A stretch of 64,000 nt of DNA. Origin: Fibrella aestuarina BUZ 2. GTDB lineage: Bacteria; Bacteroidota; Bacteroidia; Cytophagales; Spirosomataceae. Position numbers and translations under genes: made by a program. How positions within the stretch are numbered: the stretch's first letter is position 1; each line of letters opens with the position of its first letter. The notes under the pieces were generated by a model that saw nothing but the letters and a program-made list of their open reading frames with translations, made no database searches and had not been told where the DNA came from. The stretch spans positions 5,052,555 through 5,116,554 of the forward strand of contig NC_020054.1 of assembly GCF_000331105.1 (NCBI RefSeq), in the 5' to 3' direction. Positions 24,974-34,403 of this stretch are shown here, piece by piece.

Positions 24974-25657
24974 TTACTGGCCGTCTAGGCGAATCAAAAC
25001 GGCTGCTGTACCCTGGGCCTGAACCATGGCGGATGAAAGCAGCAGCCCGTAGGGGTAATAGCAAATGGCAGGTTCGAGTTGCAGGGCTACCCAGGGCGTA
25101 ATGGCATACTGAAACGTCGATTGCAGCCCAAATCCAGCGCTGATGTTGGGGCCTATGCTTGCTTCAGGCAGTATGGGCAACTGGTTTCCCTGGCGGTCGA
25201 AGTACTGTTTGTTACCCCGCTTCAGTAAAGTCTCAATAGCAAGGCTCCCTCCCAGATACCAGTGAAACCGGCCGTTGGGGAGTATCCTATACGCTACACC
25301 AACAGGCATCGACAACACCGACAGATCGGTGTTTGTGCGAACCACATCATTGTAAATATTAGGAAAGCCGGTGTCGATCAGGCCAGGATAAGGCACTTGC
25401 TGAAGCGATCGGCGAACGTACATGGCTTTGGCACTGATTTGCAGGCGATTGGCTTGGCAGACGCCCATAAGCCCAACGGCTGGCCCGCTGCGTACGTCGG
25501 CGGCAAAGCCCCCTTTACCGCCACCTATACCTCTATATGCTACCTGATCAATAGCCACAACTGGTCCAAGTAGCAGCGACTGTCCCGTTGGTAGTTGGGC
25601 GAGCGCAATCTGGCAGTAGGTGAGCAGGCAGTTCAGAACAAGTAACATTCGGTACAT
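24974..25657 (-). CDS. Outer-membrane beta-barrel protein (PorT-like porin family)
   Basis: A 227-residue exported protein (signal MYRMLLVLNCLLTYCQIALAQ), followed by eight or so amphipathic strands (GPAVGLMGVCQANRLQISAKAMYVRR, LSVLSMPVGVAYRILPNGRFHWYLGG, FGLQSTFQYAITPWVALQLEP). The pattern fits the small PorT/OmpA-like barrel family typical of Bacteroidota. No function can be assigned. The start at 25655-25657 is preferred because upstream residues lack signal character; the next Met, three codons in, is also possible. It is convergent with the PPC gene, stop to stop in 5 bp. Confidence 0.72.
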   Translation of the reverse strand: MYRMLLVLNCLLTYCQIALAQLPTGQSLLLGPVVAIDQVAYRGIGGGKGGFAADVRSGPAVGLMGVCQANRLQISAKAMYVRRSLQQVPYPGLIDTGFPNIYNDVVRTNTDLSVLSMPVGVAYRILPNGRFHWYLGGSLAIETLLKRGNKQYFDRQGNQLPILPEASIGPNISAGFGLQSTFQYAITPWVALQLEPAICYYPYGLLLSSAMVQAQGTAAVLIRLDGQ

Positions 25658-25716
25658 AGCGCGCAGGAACAGAAGTTTAGTGCACGAATCTAAGCATACG
25701 ATCGACACACGAATGG

Positions 25717-26730
25717 CTACATCAGAATATTATCAACGGCCTGTAGTTTGGGCGGCAGTTCGGTTTCGCCCAGCATTTCGCGCAGGTCGATTTCGATGTT
25801 ACGGCAGATGGCCGAGATAGGTACGTCGTTGATCGAGTTCTCGAACGGATTTTCCGACGTATCGCCCACCACTTCCATCGTATTGAACACCCAGGCAATC
25901 AGCGTGTAGAACGGGATTGTCAGCCAGACGTGCCAGCCGCCCACTTTAGCCATTTCGGTGATCAGACCGAAGGGTAACAGCAGAATGAACAGCCAGACGA
26001 AGATGTAGCTAAAAAACGCATACTGACGCGGAAACGGAAACGATTTGATGCGTTCGGCGGCTCCCTGCTGATTGTATAGTTCGATCAGCATCCGCTCCAG
26101 TTCGTTGTGGTACATGTCGGACAGCAGGCCCTGCGCGCGCAACTCCCGCAACTGGGCCGATTGCTGGCGAATGAGTTGCGTGGCGACGTTGGCTTTGTCC
26201 AGGTACGTTGCCGACTCGCCTTTTGGCAAAAACCGGCACAGCTCTTCATCCATCCGGCCCAGATGAAACGCCTCGATCTGCTCGATCAGTCGCAGTTCGG
26301 TGCCGTGGTGTTCCTGCCAGACGACCTTGCTCCGCAGTTGCATCCGCAAGGCATTCAAGAATGCTAGGTGCCGGTAGATGAGTTGCCGTTGGTAGTCGCG
26401 CAGGGTAGTTTCGGGGACTGGGTTGGTAGCCTGCAAATCCGTGATGTAGTCGAGCACCATAATCGCCCAGGAGCGGCTGGCGTTGGTGAGGCTGCCCCAT
26501 ACGCGCCGCCCTTCCCAGAGCCGGTCGTAGGCCGAGTTGTTTTTAAACCCGACATAAAACGCGACCGCCGTGCCGATGGTCGCAATAGGAATGAAGGGAA
26601 CCGTCAGGAAAGGCCAGCGAAATTGAACGTAGAGGGTGACGATGGCGCCACTGTAGAGCACAAAAAACAAGACAGACTTCCAGGCAAACGGCCAGATGTG
26701 GCGGAGCGCAACACGCTTACGAGTATACAT
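25717..26730 (-). CDS. Bestrophin-family anion channel (UPF0187/YneE-like)
   Basis: A 337-residue membrane protein beginning with a basic stretch (YTRKRVALRHIWPFAWKSVLFFVLYS). The family hallmark FKNNSAYDRLWEGRRVWGSLTNASR is near residue 65, and the last membrane segments at about 225-275 include LLPFGLITEMAKVGGWHVWLTIP. The conserved ENPFENSINDVPISA motif, a Ca/pore-proximal region in bestrophins, is near residue 295. Bacterial homologues form pentameric channels in the inner membrane for chloride or other ions. The gene is monocistronic. A TATATTGG-like box, a weak -7 match, lies just upstream. Confidence 0.9.
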   Translation of the reverse strand: MYTRKRVALRHIWPFAWKSVLFFVLYSGAIVTLYVQFRWPFLTVPFIPIATIGTAVAFYVGFKNNSAYDRLWEGRRVWGSLTNASRSWAIMVLDYITDLQATNPVPETTLRDYQRQLIYRHLAFLNALRMQLRSKVVWQEHHGTELRLIEQIEAFHLGRMDEELCRFLPKGESATYLDKANVATQLIRQQSAQLRELRAQGLLSDMYHNELERMLIELYNQQGAAERIKSFPFPRQYAFFSYIFVWLFILLLPFGLITEMAKVGGWHVWLTIPFYTLIAWVFNTMEVVGDTSENPFENSINDVPISAICRNIEIDLREMLGETELPPKLQAVDNILM

Positions 26731-26841
26731 AGCAACGAGACTTGTCGTACCAATATAGGCACGTTTCGAGCGTTACGCTGCTTTTGTTGCTGGCACCGTT
26801 AGCTCCAGATCCGCCGTAATGGGCTGTCGCTATCAGCCAAC

Positions 26842-28524
26842 CTACGCCCCTCCGGCTACGGCTTCGTTTTTGCCTAGTGTCGGCGCTGTCACGCTTGCCT
26901 TCTTCGTGCGCTTTGGCCGGGGTGCGGGGCTGGCTACGTCGGGTGGACGGATAGTGTGTTTTGCCAGAATACGTTCTTTTTCCGCCTTGCCTACGTCACT
27001 GCGCCGGGGCTGATGCAGCGTCACGCGGGCTTCGCGGCCCGTTTGTACAATGTCGACAATGGGGGCGGGATAATCCTGGCCAACGTGAAAATGGGCCATA
27101 TCCTGCTCGAGAGGCGGCATCGTCCACGGCTCGTGGATGTAGGCGACGGGACAATTCGCCAGTTCAGGTACCCATTGCCGGATAAACACGCCTTCCGGAT
27201 CGTGCTCCTGCGACTGTTTGACCGGATTGTAAATGCGTACAGTGTTGGTGCCGGTCATGCCCGACTGCATCTGAATCTGCGCGTAGTGAATGCCCGGCTC
27301 AAAATCGGTATACAGCCGCGCCATGTGGAGCGCGCCTTCCTTCCAGTGTTGCAGCAGATGATGGCTCAGAAACGACATGAGCATGGCCCGCATCCTGAAA
27401 TTGATGTAGCCCGTGGCGGCCAGGCAGCGCATGCAGGCGTCAACCAGCGGGTAGCCAGTGTGGCCGTCGCGCCAGGCGGCGTAGTGCCCCGGATTGTCGT
27501 TCTTCTGTAGCGTATCGAACGCCCGATTCACATTTTCGAACTCCATCCGGTCTTCGGTCTCGAATTTCTGGATGAAATGGCAATGCCAGCGTAACCGCGA
27601 CGCAAACGCAGTAAACTGACGCCCCAACCCCGGCGCCACCGGATGCCTCGCCGCGGCCAACTGCGCCTGAAACACCTGCCGGATACTCAGACACCCCCAG
27701 GCAATGTAGGGCGATAGCCGACTACACCCCCGGCGGCTTTCCAGGGGCTTGGAGATCGACCGGGCGTAGAGCGTGATGCGGTCGGCCAGGAAGCTGTCCA
27801 TGTAGCGATGGGCATTTTGCTCGCCGCCGGGCTGAAAAAGCGGATTGGGCTGTTGCCAGTCGGGCGGCAGATCGGGGCCACGGTTGGCGTCGTACCAGGG
27901 GGCGGGCAGGTCGGCGGGGTGCCAGCGGGTTAGGTCGGGGTGCTGTTGATCGGCCCGCATCGTGCGTTGCCAGTCAGCGACCCACGTATCCCGGTTTTTC
28001 AGGCGGCGGATCACCCCGTTGCTCTGAAACTCGAGCCAGTTGATACCCTGATCACGGCAGAACCGGGCCACGGCTTTATCGCGCGCATAGGTCAACTGAA
28101 GGCCAGTTTCCTCGTGCGAAAAAATCGTGTCGATTGCTACGTGTTGCTGCAAGGCCGTCAGCACGTCGATCACCTCACGTTGAAAGAGCCAAACGCGGGG
28201 TTCGCCTTCCGGTTCGTCAATGGGCGTGGCGATTGGCTCATCATCGAACTCAAAGGGGAGCCATTCGTGGATCAGTGGCTCGGCCACCGGCCTCGTCGTT
28301 TCCCGGTCGATGCGGGGTAACTGCCGGTTCAGGTCGGCGAGGCATTCCGTCACAAATCGCCAGTGGCGCGGGTCGTAGTTGGGATCAGCCACCACCGATG
28401 GTTCGACGCAATAGAGCAGCAGCAACGGGCGCCCGGCGGCCACAGCCGCCTGGAGGGGGGCGTGGTCGCGCAGGCGCAGGTCGCGTTTAAACCACAGTAC
28501 ATTGATGACGGGTTGCTCAGGCAT
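26842..28524 (-). CDS. Divergent photolyase/cryptochrome-family flavoprotein with basic C-terminal tail
   Basis: A 560-residue protein. The N-terminal photolyase domain starts [19 protein letters not shown], and FSHEETG is present. The FAD-binding domain includes [58 protein letters not shown] and [27 protein letters not shown]. The segment [18 protein letters not shown] replaces the usual WRExF motif of class I CPD photolyases, placing it in a separate clade common in Bacteroidota. The last 60 residues are basic and proline/alanine-rich ([13 protein letters not shown]), unlike ordinary photolyases, and could bind DNA or a partner. Whether it repairs DNA or signals is unknown. Confidence 0.88.
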   Translation of the reverse strand: MPEQPVINVLWFKRDLRLRDHAPLQAAVAAGRPLLLLYCVEPSVVADPNYDPRHWRFVTECLADLNRQLPRIDRETTRPVAEPLIHEWLPFEFDDEPIATPIDEPEGEPRVWLFQREVIDVLTALQQHVAIDTIFSHEETGLQLTYARDKAVARFCRDQGINWLEFQSNGVIRRLKNRDTWVADWQRTMRADQQHPDLTRWHPADLPAPWYDANRGPDLPPDWQQPNPLFQPGGEQNAHRYMDSFLADRITLYARSISKPLESRRGCSRLSPYIAWGCLSIRQVFQAQLAAARHPVAPGLGRQFTAFASRLRWHCHFIQKFETEDRMEFENVNRAFDTLQKNDNPGHYAAWRDGHTGYPLVDACMRCLAATGYINFRMRAMLMSFLSHHLLQHWKEGALHMARLYTDFEPGIHYAQIQMQSGMTGTNTVRIYNPVKQSQEHDPEGVFIRQWVPELANCPVAYIHEPWTMPPLEQDMAHFHVGQDYPAPIVDIVQTGREARVTLHQPRRSDVGKAEKERILAKHTIRPPDVASPAPRPKRTKKASVTAPTLGKNEAVAGGA

Positions 28525-28547
28525 GGAGCCAACAGACCGATAGCCCG

Positions 28548-28745
28548 CTACGCGTTCTCTTCCGAGTCCTTGTCGCGGTTTCTTAGATTACTCTTACCCA
28601 GAAAATCCCGTTCCGGCATGCCGTCCGACTCGTCTTCGACTTCCGACGCATCGACGTCGGTGTCTTCGTTTTCACCTTTCAGGTACGTACCTGGGCCACC
28701 CACCTGCTTGTCGGGGGCCTGCCCGCTTTCTTCTCGCTCGATCAT
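28548..28745 (-). CDS. Small acidic hypothetical protein
   Basis: A 65-residue highly acidic protein ([17 protein letters not shown]..., then [16 protein letters not shown] and a C-terminal RDKDSEENA). It has no hydrophobic core, so it is probably disordered. The ATG at 28743-28745 and stop at 28548 fit snugly between the photolyase gene (start 28524) and the promoter region at 28750-28860, with the same orientation as photolyase and 23 bp spacing, suggesting co-transcription. No known family is recognised. The overlapping plus-strand frame is less plausible. Confidence 0.6.
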   Translation of the reverse strand: MIEREESGQAPDKQVGGPGTYLKGENEDTDVDASEVEDESDGMPERDFLGKSNLRNRDKDSEENA

Positions 28746-28868
28746 AACCTTACCTTTTCAACTTAAACTCGGCCCGCCCGAAAAGGTTAACGGGCTATTA
28801 AATCATACACATCTGCTAACCAAACGGCCCTCCAGCGAGTAATTACAGCGTAAACCATTCTACGTGCT

Positions 28869-29675
28869 ATGGCAGAGAAGCAATTGGCCGGTCAGACGGC
28901 GCTGGTAACGGGCGCCAATTCGGGCATTGGCGCGGGTGTAGCCCAATCACTGGGGCAGGCAGGCGCCAACGTTATCGTGAACTACGTTTCAAAACCCGAA
29001 GACGCCGACGCCATCGTGGCCACCATCAAAGGCTACGGAGTCGACGCGCTGGCCATTCAGGCCGATGTATCCAAGGAAGATCAGGTGCAGGCCATGTTTC
29101 AGCAGGCCGTGGCGCACTTCGGCACCGTCGACATTCTGGTCAATAACGCCGGGTTGCAGCGCGACGCTAAATTCGACGAGATGACGCTGCAACAGTGGCA
29201 GACGGTGATCGACGTGAACCTGACGGGGCAGTTTTTGTGCGCCCGCGAGGCCATCCGCGAGTTTTTACGGCGTGGTCCCCGCCCCGAGGTATCGAAGGCC
29301 GCCGGGAAAATCATCTGCATGAGTTCGGTACACGAGCTGATTCCCTGGGCGGGCCACGTCAATTACGCCGCCTCGAAAGGAGCCATCAAAATGCTGATGC
29401 AGTCGCTGGCCCAGGAATACGGCGACCGGCAGATCCGGATCAACAGCATTTGCCCCGGTGCCATTCAGACGCCCATCAACACGGCGGCTTGGAGCACGCC
29501 GCAGGCCCTGAACTCGCTCATGACGCTGATTCCGTATAACCGCATTGGGCAGCCCGAAGACATTGGTAATCTGGCCGTTTTTCTGGCATCCGATGCCTCC
29601 GATTACATCACCGGCGCCAGCATTTTCATCGACGGCGGCATGACCGTCTTCGAAGGCTTCGCCACGGGCGGCTGA
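28869..29675 (+). CDS. Short-chain dehydrogenase/reductase (glucose 1-dehydrogenase-like)
   Basis: A 268-residue classical SDR: cofactor motif TGANSGIGAG, NNAG in DILVNNAGLQ, catalytic Ser in CMSSVHE, YAASK (Tyr and Lys), and the C-terminal SDYITGASIFIDGGMTVF. The NAD(P)H-dependent oxidoreductase fold acts on alcohols or sugars; the sequence around the cofactor resembles glucose 1-dehydrogenases, but substrate cannot be assigned. The gene is followed by a hairpin and then by the GH63-type glucosidase gene, so both may handle sugars (inference). Confidence 0.9.
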   Translation: MAEKQLAGQTALVTGANSGIGAGVAQSLGQAGANVIVNYVSKPEDADAIVATIKGYGVDALAIQADVSKEDQVQAMFQQAVAHFGTVDILVNNAGLQRDAKFDEMTLQQWQTVIDVNLTGQFLCAREAIREFLRRGPRPEVSKAAGKIICMSSVHELIPWAGHVNYAASKGAIKMLMQSLAQEYGDRQIRINSICPGAIQTPINTAAWSTPQALNSLMTLIPYNRIGQPEDIGNLAVFLASDASDYITGASIFIDGGMTVFEGFATGG

Positions 29676-29726
29676 TCGACGCACGCCAGTTTGGGTCGAT
29701 TTAAGAGCGGGCTACCAGTCAAACGG

Positions 29727-29760
29727 GCGGTTGGTTTTTCGTGAAACGGAAGCCAACCGC
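29727..29760. terminator. Hairpin after the SDR gene
   Basis: The 8-bp stem GCGGTTGG (29727-29734) / CCAACCGC (29753-29760) has an 18-base loop. There is no T-tract after it, so it is a weak terminator or an mRNA-stabilising structure. Confidence 0.4.
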
Positions 29761-29771
29761 CTACATTAATC

Positions 29772-29787
29772 GTTGGTTAGAACCAAC
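29772..29787. promoter_or_regulatory. Perfect 16-bp palindrome upstream of the glucosidase gene
   Basis: GTTGGTT-AG-AACCAAC is a perfect inverted repeat 58 bp before the ATG at 29846. Its size and position fit a transcription-factor operator; the regulator is unknown. Confidence 0.4.
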
Positions 29788-29845
29788 CCCGGCGGTAACA
29801 ACCCCACCGGCTGGTCGGTTTACAAAGAGTCAACGTACCTGAATC

Positions 29846-32521
29846 ATGGCGAAGAAACCACAACCGACCTCTACACCAAGACCGCCACTCAATCCTGAAT
29901 TAGATCGCCTCCACGAAAACGCCAAGAAAACGGTCCCACTCGAAAAATGGGGCCCTTACCTCGCCGATCGGCAGTGGGGCACGGTGCGCGAAGATTACAG
30001 CGCCAACGGCGATGCCTGGAACGCCTTTCCGCACGATCAGGCCCGCAGCCGCGTGTACCGCTGGGGTGAAGACGGGCTGCTGGGCATTGCCGACCGCCGG
30101 ATGAATATCTGTTTTGGCCTGGCGCTCTGGAACGAGCAGGACCCGATTCTGAAAGAACGGCTCTTCGGCCTCACCAACTACCAGGGTAACCACGGCGAAG
30201 ATGTGAAGGAGTTGTATTACTACCTCGACAACACACCGACGCACTCCTACATGAAGGGGCTGTACAAATACCCACAGGCCCGTTTTCCCTACGAATGGCT
30301 GATCCACGAGAATGGTCAACGCACCAAAAGCGACCCGGAATTCGAGATTCTGCACACCGGCGTTTTTGAAGAGGGGCGCTACTTCGATGTGTTGATCGAA
30401 TACGCCAAAGTGGATTCCGACGATATCTGCATCCGGATTTCGGCCACGAACCACGGCCCAACCGCCGCCCCGCTCACCCTGCTGCCCACCATCTGGTGCC
30501 GCAACCGCTGGGCCTTTGAACCCGATTTTCAGAAGCCGACCATCAGCCGCCGACCCGAAGGCCCCACGGCGGGTAACGTGCACATTGCGCATTTCCGAAC
30601 GGGCAACTATTACCTGTATTATCAGCCGACCGAGTTGTCGCTGATGACCGACAACGAGACGAACACCAAGCGCCTCTACGGGCAGCCCAACGCGACACCG
30701 TTTGTCAAAGACGCGTTTCACGAAGCCATCGCCGAACACAACGATTACCTCTGCGACCTGCTGCGCGAAAACGAAACCGGCACCAAATTCGCCCCGGTGT
30801 ATCGCCTAACCATCGAGCCGGGGCAAACCCAAACGGTATCGCTCCGGCTAAGTAAGGTTATCCAGACGCAGCCCTTCGATGCCACTTTTGCGCAGGTATT
30901 TGCCGATCGGCAGCACGAAGCCGACCTGTTCTACGCCCCGCTCGCGCCCGTCAACGCCACGCCCGACCAGAAACGGATTCAGCGGCAGGCGCTGGCTGGT
31001 ATGCTGTGGAGCAAGCAGTATTACCACTACGATATTCCGCACTGGCTACGCGGCGACCCCGGTCAGCCACCGCCGCCGCCCGAACGCTGGTGGGGTCGCA
31101 ACCACGCCTGGAAGCACCTCAACAATGAGGATGTGATGAGCATGCCCGACAAGTGGGAATACCCCTGGTATGCGGCCTGGGACCTGGCTTTCCATACCGT
31201 TCCGCTGACGATGGTTGACCCGGTTTTCGCCAAAAACCAGCTGATCCTGCTCATGCGCGAGTGGTACATGAGCCCGGCGGGGCAGATTCCGGCCTACGAG
31301 TGGAAGTTTTCCGACGTGAATCCGCCCGTTCATGCCTGGGCCGCGCTGTCGGTGTATCGGCTCGAAAAGGCGATTTACAAAAACGAAGACGTGCAATTTC
31401 TGAAGCGGGCGTTTCAGAAATTGCTCATCAACTTCACCTGGTGGACGACCCGGCAGGATGTTGAAGAAGACAACGTGTTCAGCGGTGGGTTTCTGGGGCT
31501 CGACAACATCGGCGTCATCGACCGCAGCAACCTGCCACCCGGCTCGCGCCTCGAACAGGCCGACGCCACCGCCTGGATGGCCATGTTTGCCCTCAATATG
31601 ATGGATATGGCGCTGGAAATTAGCCGCCACGACCCGACGTTTGAAGATGTGGCCACCAAATTCTACGAGCATTTTGTGCTGATTGCCGAATCGCTCAACG
31701 AGGCGCTCTGGAACGAAGACGACCACTTCTACTACGACCGGTTCTACCCCACCTACGGACAGCCGCAGACGCTCAAAGTACGCTCTGTGGTGGGCCTGAC
31801 AGTGCTCTTTGCGGTGTCGATCATCAAGCGCCACAAGAGTCAACCCCTGTCTGACTTCCTGAAACGGGTGCAGTTTTTCCAGAAGTACCGCACCGTCCTC
31901 GGCCTGCCCATGCCTGATCAGCGCGTCACGCCCGACGGCGATATCCTCCTGTCGCTCGTTTCGAAAGAGCGGCTCGAAAAGCTGTTGCAGGTCATGCTCG
32001 ACGAGTCGGAATTTCTGTCGCCGGGGGGCATCCGGGCCTTATCGAAATACCACGAGCAACACCCGTACCACATCGATATTTACGGCCAACGCCACTCGAT
32101 TCAGTACGTACCCGGCGACTCCGACAGCGATTTGTTCGGGGGTAATTCAAACTGGCGCGGGCCCGTATGGATGCCAATCAACTACTTGTTTATTAAGGCG
32201 CTGAAGAAATACCATCAGTTCTACGGCGACAGCATCAGCGTGGAATATCCCACGGGTTCAGGCAACTGGCTCAATCTGGAACAGGTATCCGACCAGCTTG
32301 CTCAGCGGTTTGTGCGTATGTTTGAGCGCGACCCCGACGGGCATCGGCCCGTTCACGGTCCGTTCAGCCCCTTCTACCAGCGCCCCGAAAACGCCGATCT
32401 GTTGTTGTTTTTCGAGTATTTCCACGGCGATACGGGGCAGGGCATCGGGGCTAGCCACCAAACCGGCTGGACGGGCGTGGTAGCCGAACTCATCAACGAC
32501 GACGCCTGGGAATGGGAATGA
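29846..32521 (+). CDS. GH63-family glycoside hydrolase (MGH1-like glucosidase)
   Basis: An 891-residue cytosolic enzyme with an (alpha/alpha)6 catalytic barrel in the second half. The N-terminal half is a beta-sandwich (WGTVREDYSANGDAWNAFPHDQARSRVYRWGEDGLLGI). The catalytic part includes WYAAWDLAFHTVP, QIPAYEWKFSDVNPPVHAWA and, near the end, GNSNWRGPVWMPINYLFIKALK. These match GH63/MGH1-type glucosidases that release glucose or mannosylglycerate from glycosides. No signal peptide is present. It follows the SDR gene after a hairpin and is followed by a flavoprotein gene across a small palindrome. Confidence 0.88.
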   Translation: MAKKPQPTSTPRPPLNPELDRLHENAKKTVPLEKWGPYLADRQWGTVREDYSANGDAWNAFPHDQARSRVYRWGEDGLLGIADRRMNICFGLALWNEQDPILKERLFGLTNYQGNHGEDVKELYYYLDNTPTHSYMKGLYKYPQARFPYEWLIHENGQRTKSDPEFEILHTGVFEEGRYFDVLIEYAKVDSDDICIRISATNHGPTAAPLTLLPTIWCRNRWAFEPDFQKPTISRRPEGPTAGNVHIAHFRTGNYYLYYQPTELSLMTDNETNTKRLYGQPNATPFVKDAFHEAIAEHNDYLCDLLRENETGTKFAPVYRLTIEPGQTQTVSLRLSKVIQTQPFDATFAQVFADRQHEADLFYAPLAPVNATPDQKRIQRQALAGMLWSKQYYHYDIPHWLRGDPGQPPPPPERWWGRNHAWKHLNNEDVMSMPDKWEYPWYAAWDLAFHTVPLTMVDPVFAKNQLILLMREWYMSPAGQIPAYEWKFSDVNPPVHAWAALSVYRLEKAIYKNEDVQFLKRAFQKLLINFTWWTTRQDVEEDNVFSGGFLGLDNIGVIDRSNLPPGSRLEQADATAWMAMFALNMMDMALEISRHDPTFEDVATKFYEHFVLIAESLNEALWNEDDHFYYDRFYPTYGQPQTLKVRSVVGLTVLFAVSIIKRHKSQPLSDFLKRVQFFQKYRTVLGLPMPDQRVTPDGDILLSLVSKERLEKLLQVMLDESEFLSPGGIRALSKYHEQHPYHIDIYGQRHSIQYVPGDSDSDLFGGNSNWRGPVWMPINYLFIKALKKYHQFYGDSISVEYPTGSGNWLNLEQVSDQLAQRFVRMFERDPDGHRPVHGPFSPFYQRPENADLLLFFEYFHGDTGQGIGASHQTGWTGVVAELINDDAWEWE

Positions 32522-32522
32522 A

Positions 32523-32569
32523 CGGAGGTTAGCCGTTTGGTCTTCAACTTACCCCAAACGGCTAATCCG
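32523..32569. repeat. Small intergenic palindrome
   Basis: CGGA(GG)TTAGCCGTTTGG at 32523-32540 and its complement at 32554-32569 pair over about 16 bp with a 2-base bulge and a 13-base loop. It begins two bases after the GH63 stop. A TTG codon at 32537 lies inside the stem, so the next gene more likely starts at 32585. Confidence 0.7.
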
Positions 32570-32584
32570 AAACACGAAACTACG

Positions 32585-33574
32585 TTGACTACACTAATTA
32601 TCGGCGCGGGGCTATCGGGCCTCACCGCCGCCCACCAATTACAACAGAACGGCCATAGCGTTACCCTGCTCGACAAAGGGCGCGGCGTAGGCGGTCGGCT
32701 GGCTACCCGTCGGCTCGGTCGCGATGCCGAAGCGAGTCGGGCCGACCATGGCGCGCAGTATTTCTCGGCCCGCTCGCCCGAATTGCAGGCACTGGTGCAC
32801 AATTGGCAGGCGCAGGGCTTGGTGCAGGAATGGCATATTGAACAGTCGGACCCGGCATCGTTTCAGCATCCGCGCTATGCCGTAACGGGGGGCATGAGCC
32901 AACTAGCGAAACAGCTCGCGCAGGGGCTCGATGTCCGCACGGGCGAACGGGCAACGTACCTGACGCAAACCGACACCGGCTGGCAGGTACGTTGCGACAG
33001 TGGCCTGACGCTCAGCGCCGATGCCCTCCTGCTCACCCTGCCCGCCCCGCAAGCCATCGCCCTGCTCAACGAATCGGGGGTTACGTTGGCCGAAGCGGAC
33101 CAACAGGCACTGACCTCCATTCACTATGAACCCTGCCTCGCCGTGATGCTCCGCCTGAACCAGCCGAGCCAACTGCCTAAGCCCGGTGGCCTGAAGTTGC
33201 CGGACGGGCCGGTTTCGTGGCTGGCCGATAATCAGCAGAAAGGCGTCTCGGAGCAACCAACCGTAACGATTCACGCCAGCCACGCCTACAGCCAACAACA
33301 CCTCGACGACGCCGATTTGACCGCGCTTATCCCCGAGCTACTGGCCGCCGTGAGTGACTACGTACCGGCCGACCGCATCGTCGAGAGTCAGATGCACCGC
33401 TGGCGCTACAGCAACGCGACCAAACGCCACCCGGACCCGATGCTGGCGGCGACCCTGCCTGGCTCAGGTACGTTGCTGTTTGGCGGCGACGGCTTCGGCA
33501 ACGGCAACGTCGAGGGAGCGTTTCTGTCTGGTCTGGCGATGGCGCGACACGTAACCGGACAGCGTGCGGCCTGA
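32585..33574 (+). CDS. Renalase-like FAD-dependent oxidoreductase
   Basis: A 329-residue FAD protein. Residues 3-20 form the dinucleotide-binding loop LIIGAGLSGLTAAHQLQQ, followed by LLDKGRGVGGRLATRR, typical of the renalase/NAD(P)-binding group. The C-terminal FAD motif is LFGGDGFGNGNVEGAFLSGLAMA. The family oxidises wrongly reduced NAD(P)H isomers; the exact substrate here is unknown. No ATG exists near the N-terminus. The TTG at 32585 directly precedes the Rossmann fold and lies after the palindrome, so it is preferred to a TTG at 32537. Confidence 0.85.
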   Translation: MTTLIIGAGLSGLTAAHQLQQNGHSVTLLDKGRGVGGRLATRRLGRDAEASRADHGAQYFSARSPELQALVHNWQAQGLVQEWHIEQSDPASFQHPRYAVTGGMSQLAKQLAQGLDVRTGERATYLTQTDTGWQVRCDSGLTLSADALLLTLPAPQAIALLNESGVTLAEADQQALTSIHYEPCLAVMLRLNQPSQLPKPGGLKLPDGPVSWLADNQQKGVSEQPTVTIHASHAYSQQHLDDADLTALIPELLAAVSDYVPADRIVESQMHRWRYSNATKRHPDPMLAATLPGSGTLLFGGDGFGNGNVEGAFLSGLAMARHVTGQRAA

Positions 33575-33611
33575 CAGACTATTCATACCGCCTATCTGCC
33601 GTTGGTCGGCT

Positions 33612-34337
33612 ATGTGCCGGATCGCGCTTAGCCTACTATGGCTGCTGAGCAGTGCACAGCGGTCATCGACTAGTCACCAGTTTTACCAGCAACACCAACA
33701 GGCCCTGCACCAGTTGCTGGGACAGGCGGCGACCCCAACCGAGATTCGGGCGTTGCTCGGCTACGTGCTGGATCAGCAGCATACCGACGTTGAGCCCAAT
33801 CGCTATTTCCAGCCAACCCGCCCCCCGTTAGCTGTCTGGCTGGCCCGGCAGCGGGGCGACCAGGCCAGCGCCGGGCGGCTGGCCACCACCGTGGTGTACC
33901 CGTTGCTGCGGTATGTGCTCCCACGCGCCATTACACCGCCCACGCCACCGACATCACCGGCTACCCGGGTGGCTGCCGCGGCGTATCGGTATGTCGGCGT
34001 TCGGTACGGTCCGCCTACCTTCAACCCACGGACCAACCAGGGTACGCTCGACTGCTCAGGCCTGGTCAATCTGGCGCTGGCCGATGCAGGCATAATGTAC
34101 CCACGGGGCGTGGGCAGTGGCGCTACGGAGGGGATCGTTAACAGTTCCCGCTTTTACGCTGTCCCAGGTAGTCCGTTGCCGGGTGATCTGCTGGCGCGGC
34201 AGCATGGGGGCGCCTGGCGCCACATCGGCATTTACGTTGGTGATGGTTACCTGATCGAGGCCCCCTACCGCGGCACCGTAGTTCGCCGGGTGGCCTACCG
34301 CCCCGAGAAATGGCTTCGCATTCTCCGGATTCGGTGA
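33612..34337 (+). CDS. Exported NlpC/P60 (C40) peptidase
   Basis: A 241-residue protein with a signal peptide (MCRIALSLLWLLSSAQ), a linker helix region and a C-terminal NlpC/P60 domain: catalytic Cys148 in TLDCSGLVNLALADAG, then GDLLARQ, His204 in WRHIGIYVGDGYLIEAP. These cysteine peptidases cleave peptide cross-links or stem peptides in peptidoglycan. The start at 33612 gives a clean signal peptide; a GTG at 33564 would overlap the previous gene by 11 bp. A proline-rich hinge (ITPPTPPTSP) separates the two halves. Confidence 0.85.
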   Translation: MCRIALSLLWLLSSAQRSSTSHQFYQQHQQALHQLLGQAATPTEIRALLGYVLDQQHTDVEPNRYFQPTRPPLAVWLARQRGDQASAGRLATTVVYPLLRYVLPRAITPPTPPTSPATRVAAAAYRYVGVRYGPPTFNPRTNQGTLDCSGLVNLALADAGIMYPRGVGSGATEGIVNSSRFYAVPGSPLPGDLLARQHGGAWRHIGIYVGDGYLIEAPYRGTVVRRVAYRPEKWLRILRIR

Positions 34338-34391
34338 GTACGAGTTGGCTGTGGATTAGCAGGCAGGCTAATAGCGTATCAGCCCACGCAG

Positions 34392-34399
34392 TACCTTTG
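34392..34399 (+). promoter_or_regulatory. -7 box (TACCTTTG) of the cvfB-sua5 pair
   Basis: A perfect TAnnTTTG element ends 4 bp before the ATG at 34404, again predicting a leaderless transcript. Confidence 0.7.
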
Positions 34400-34403
34400 C
34401 GCC

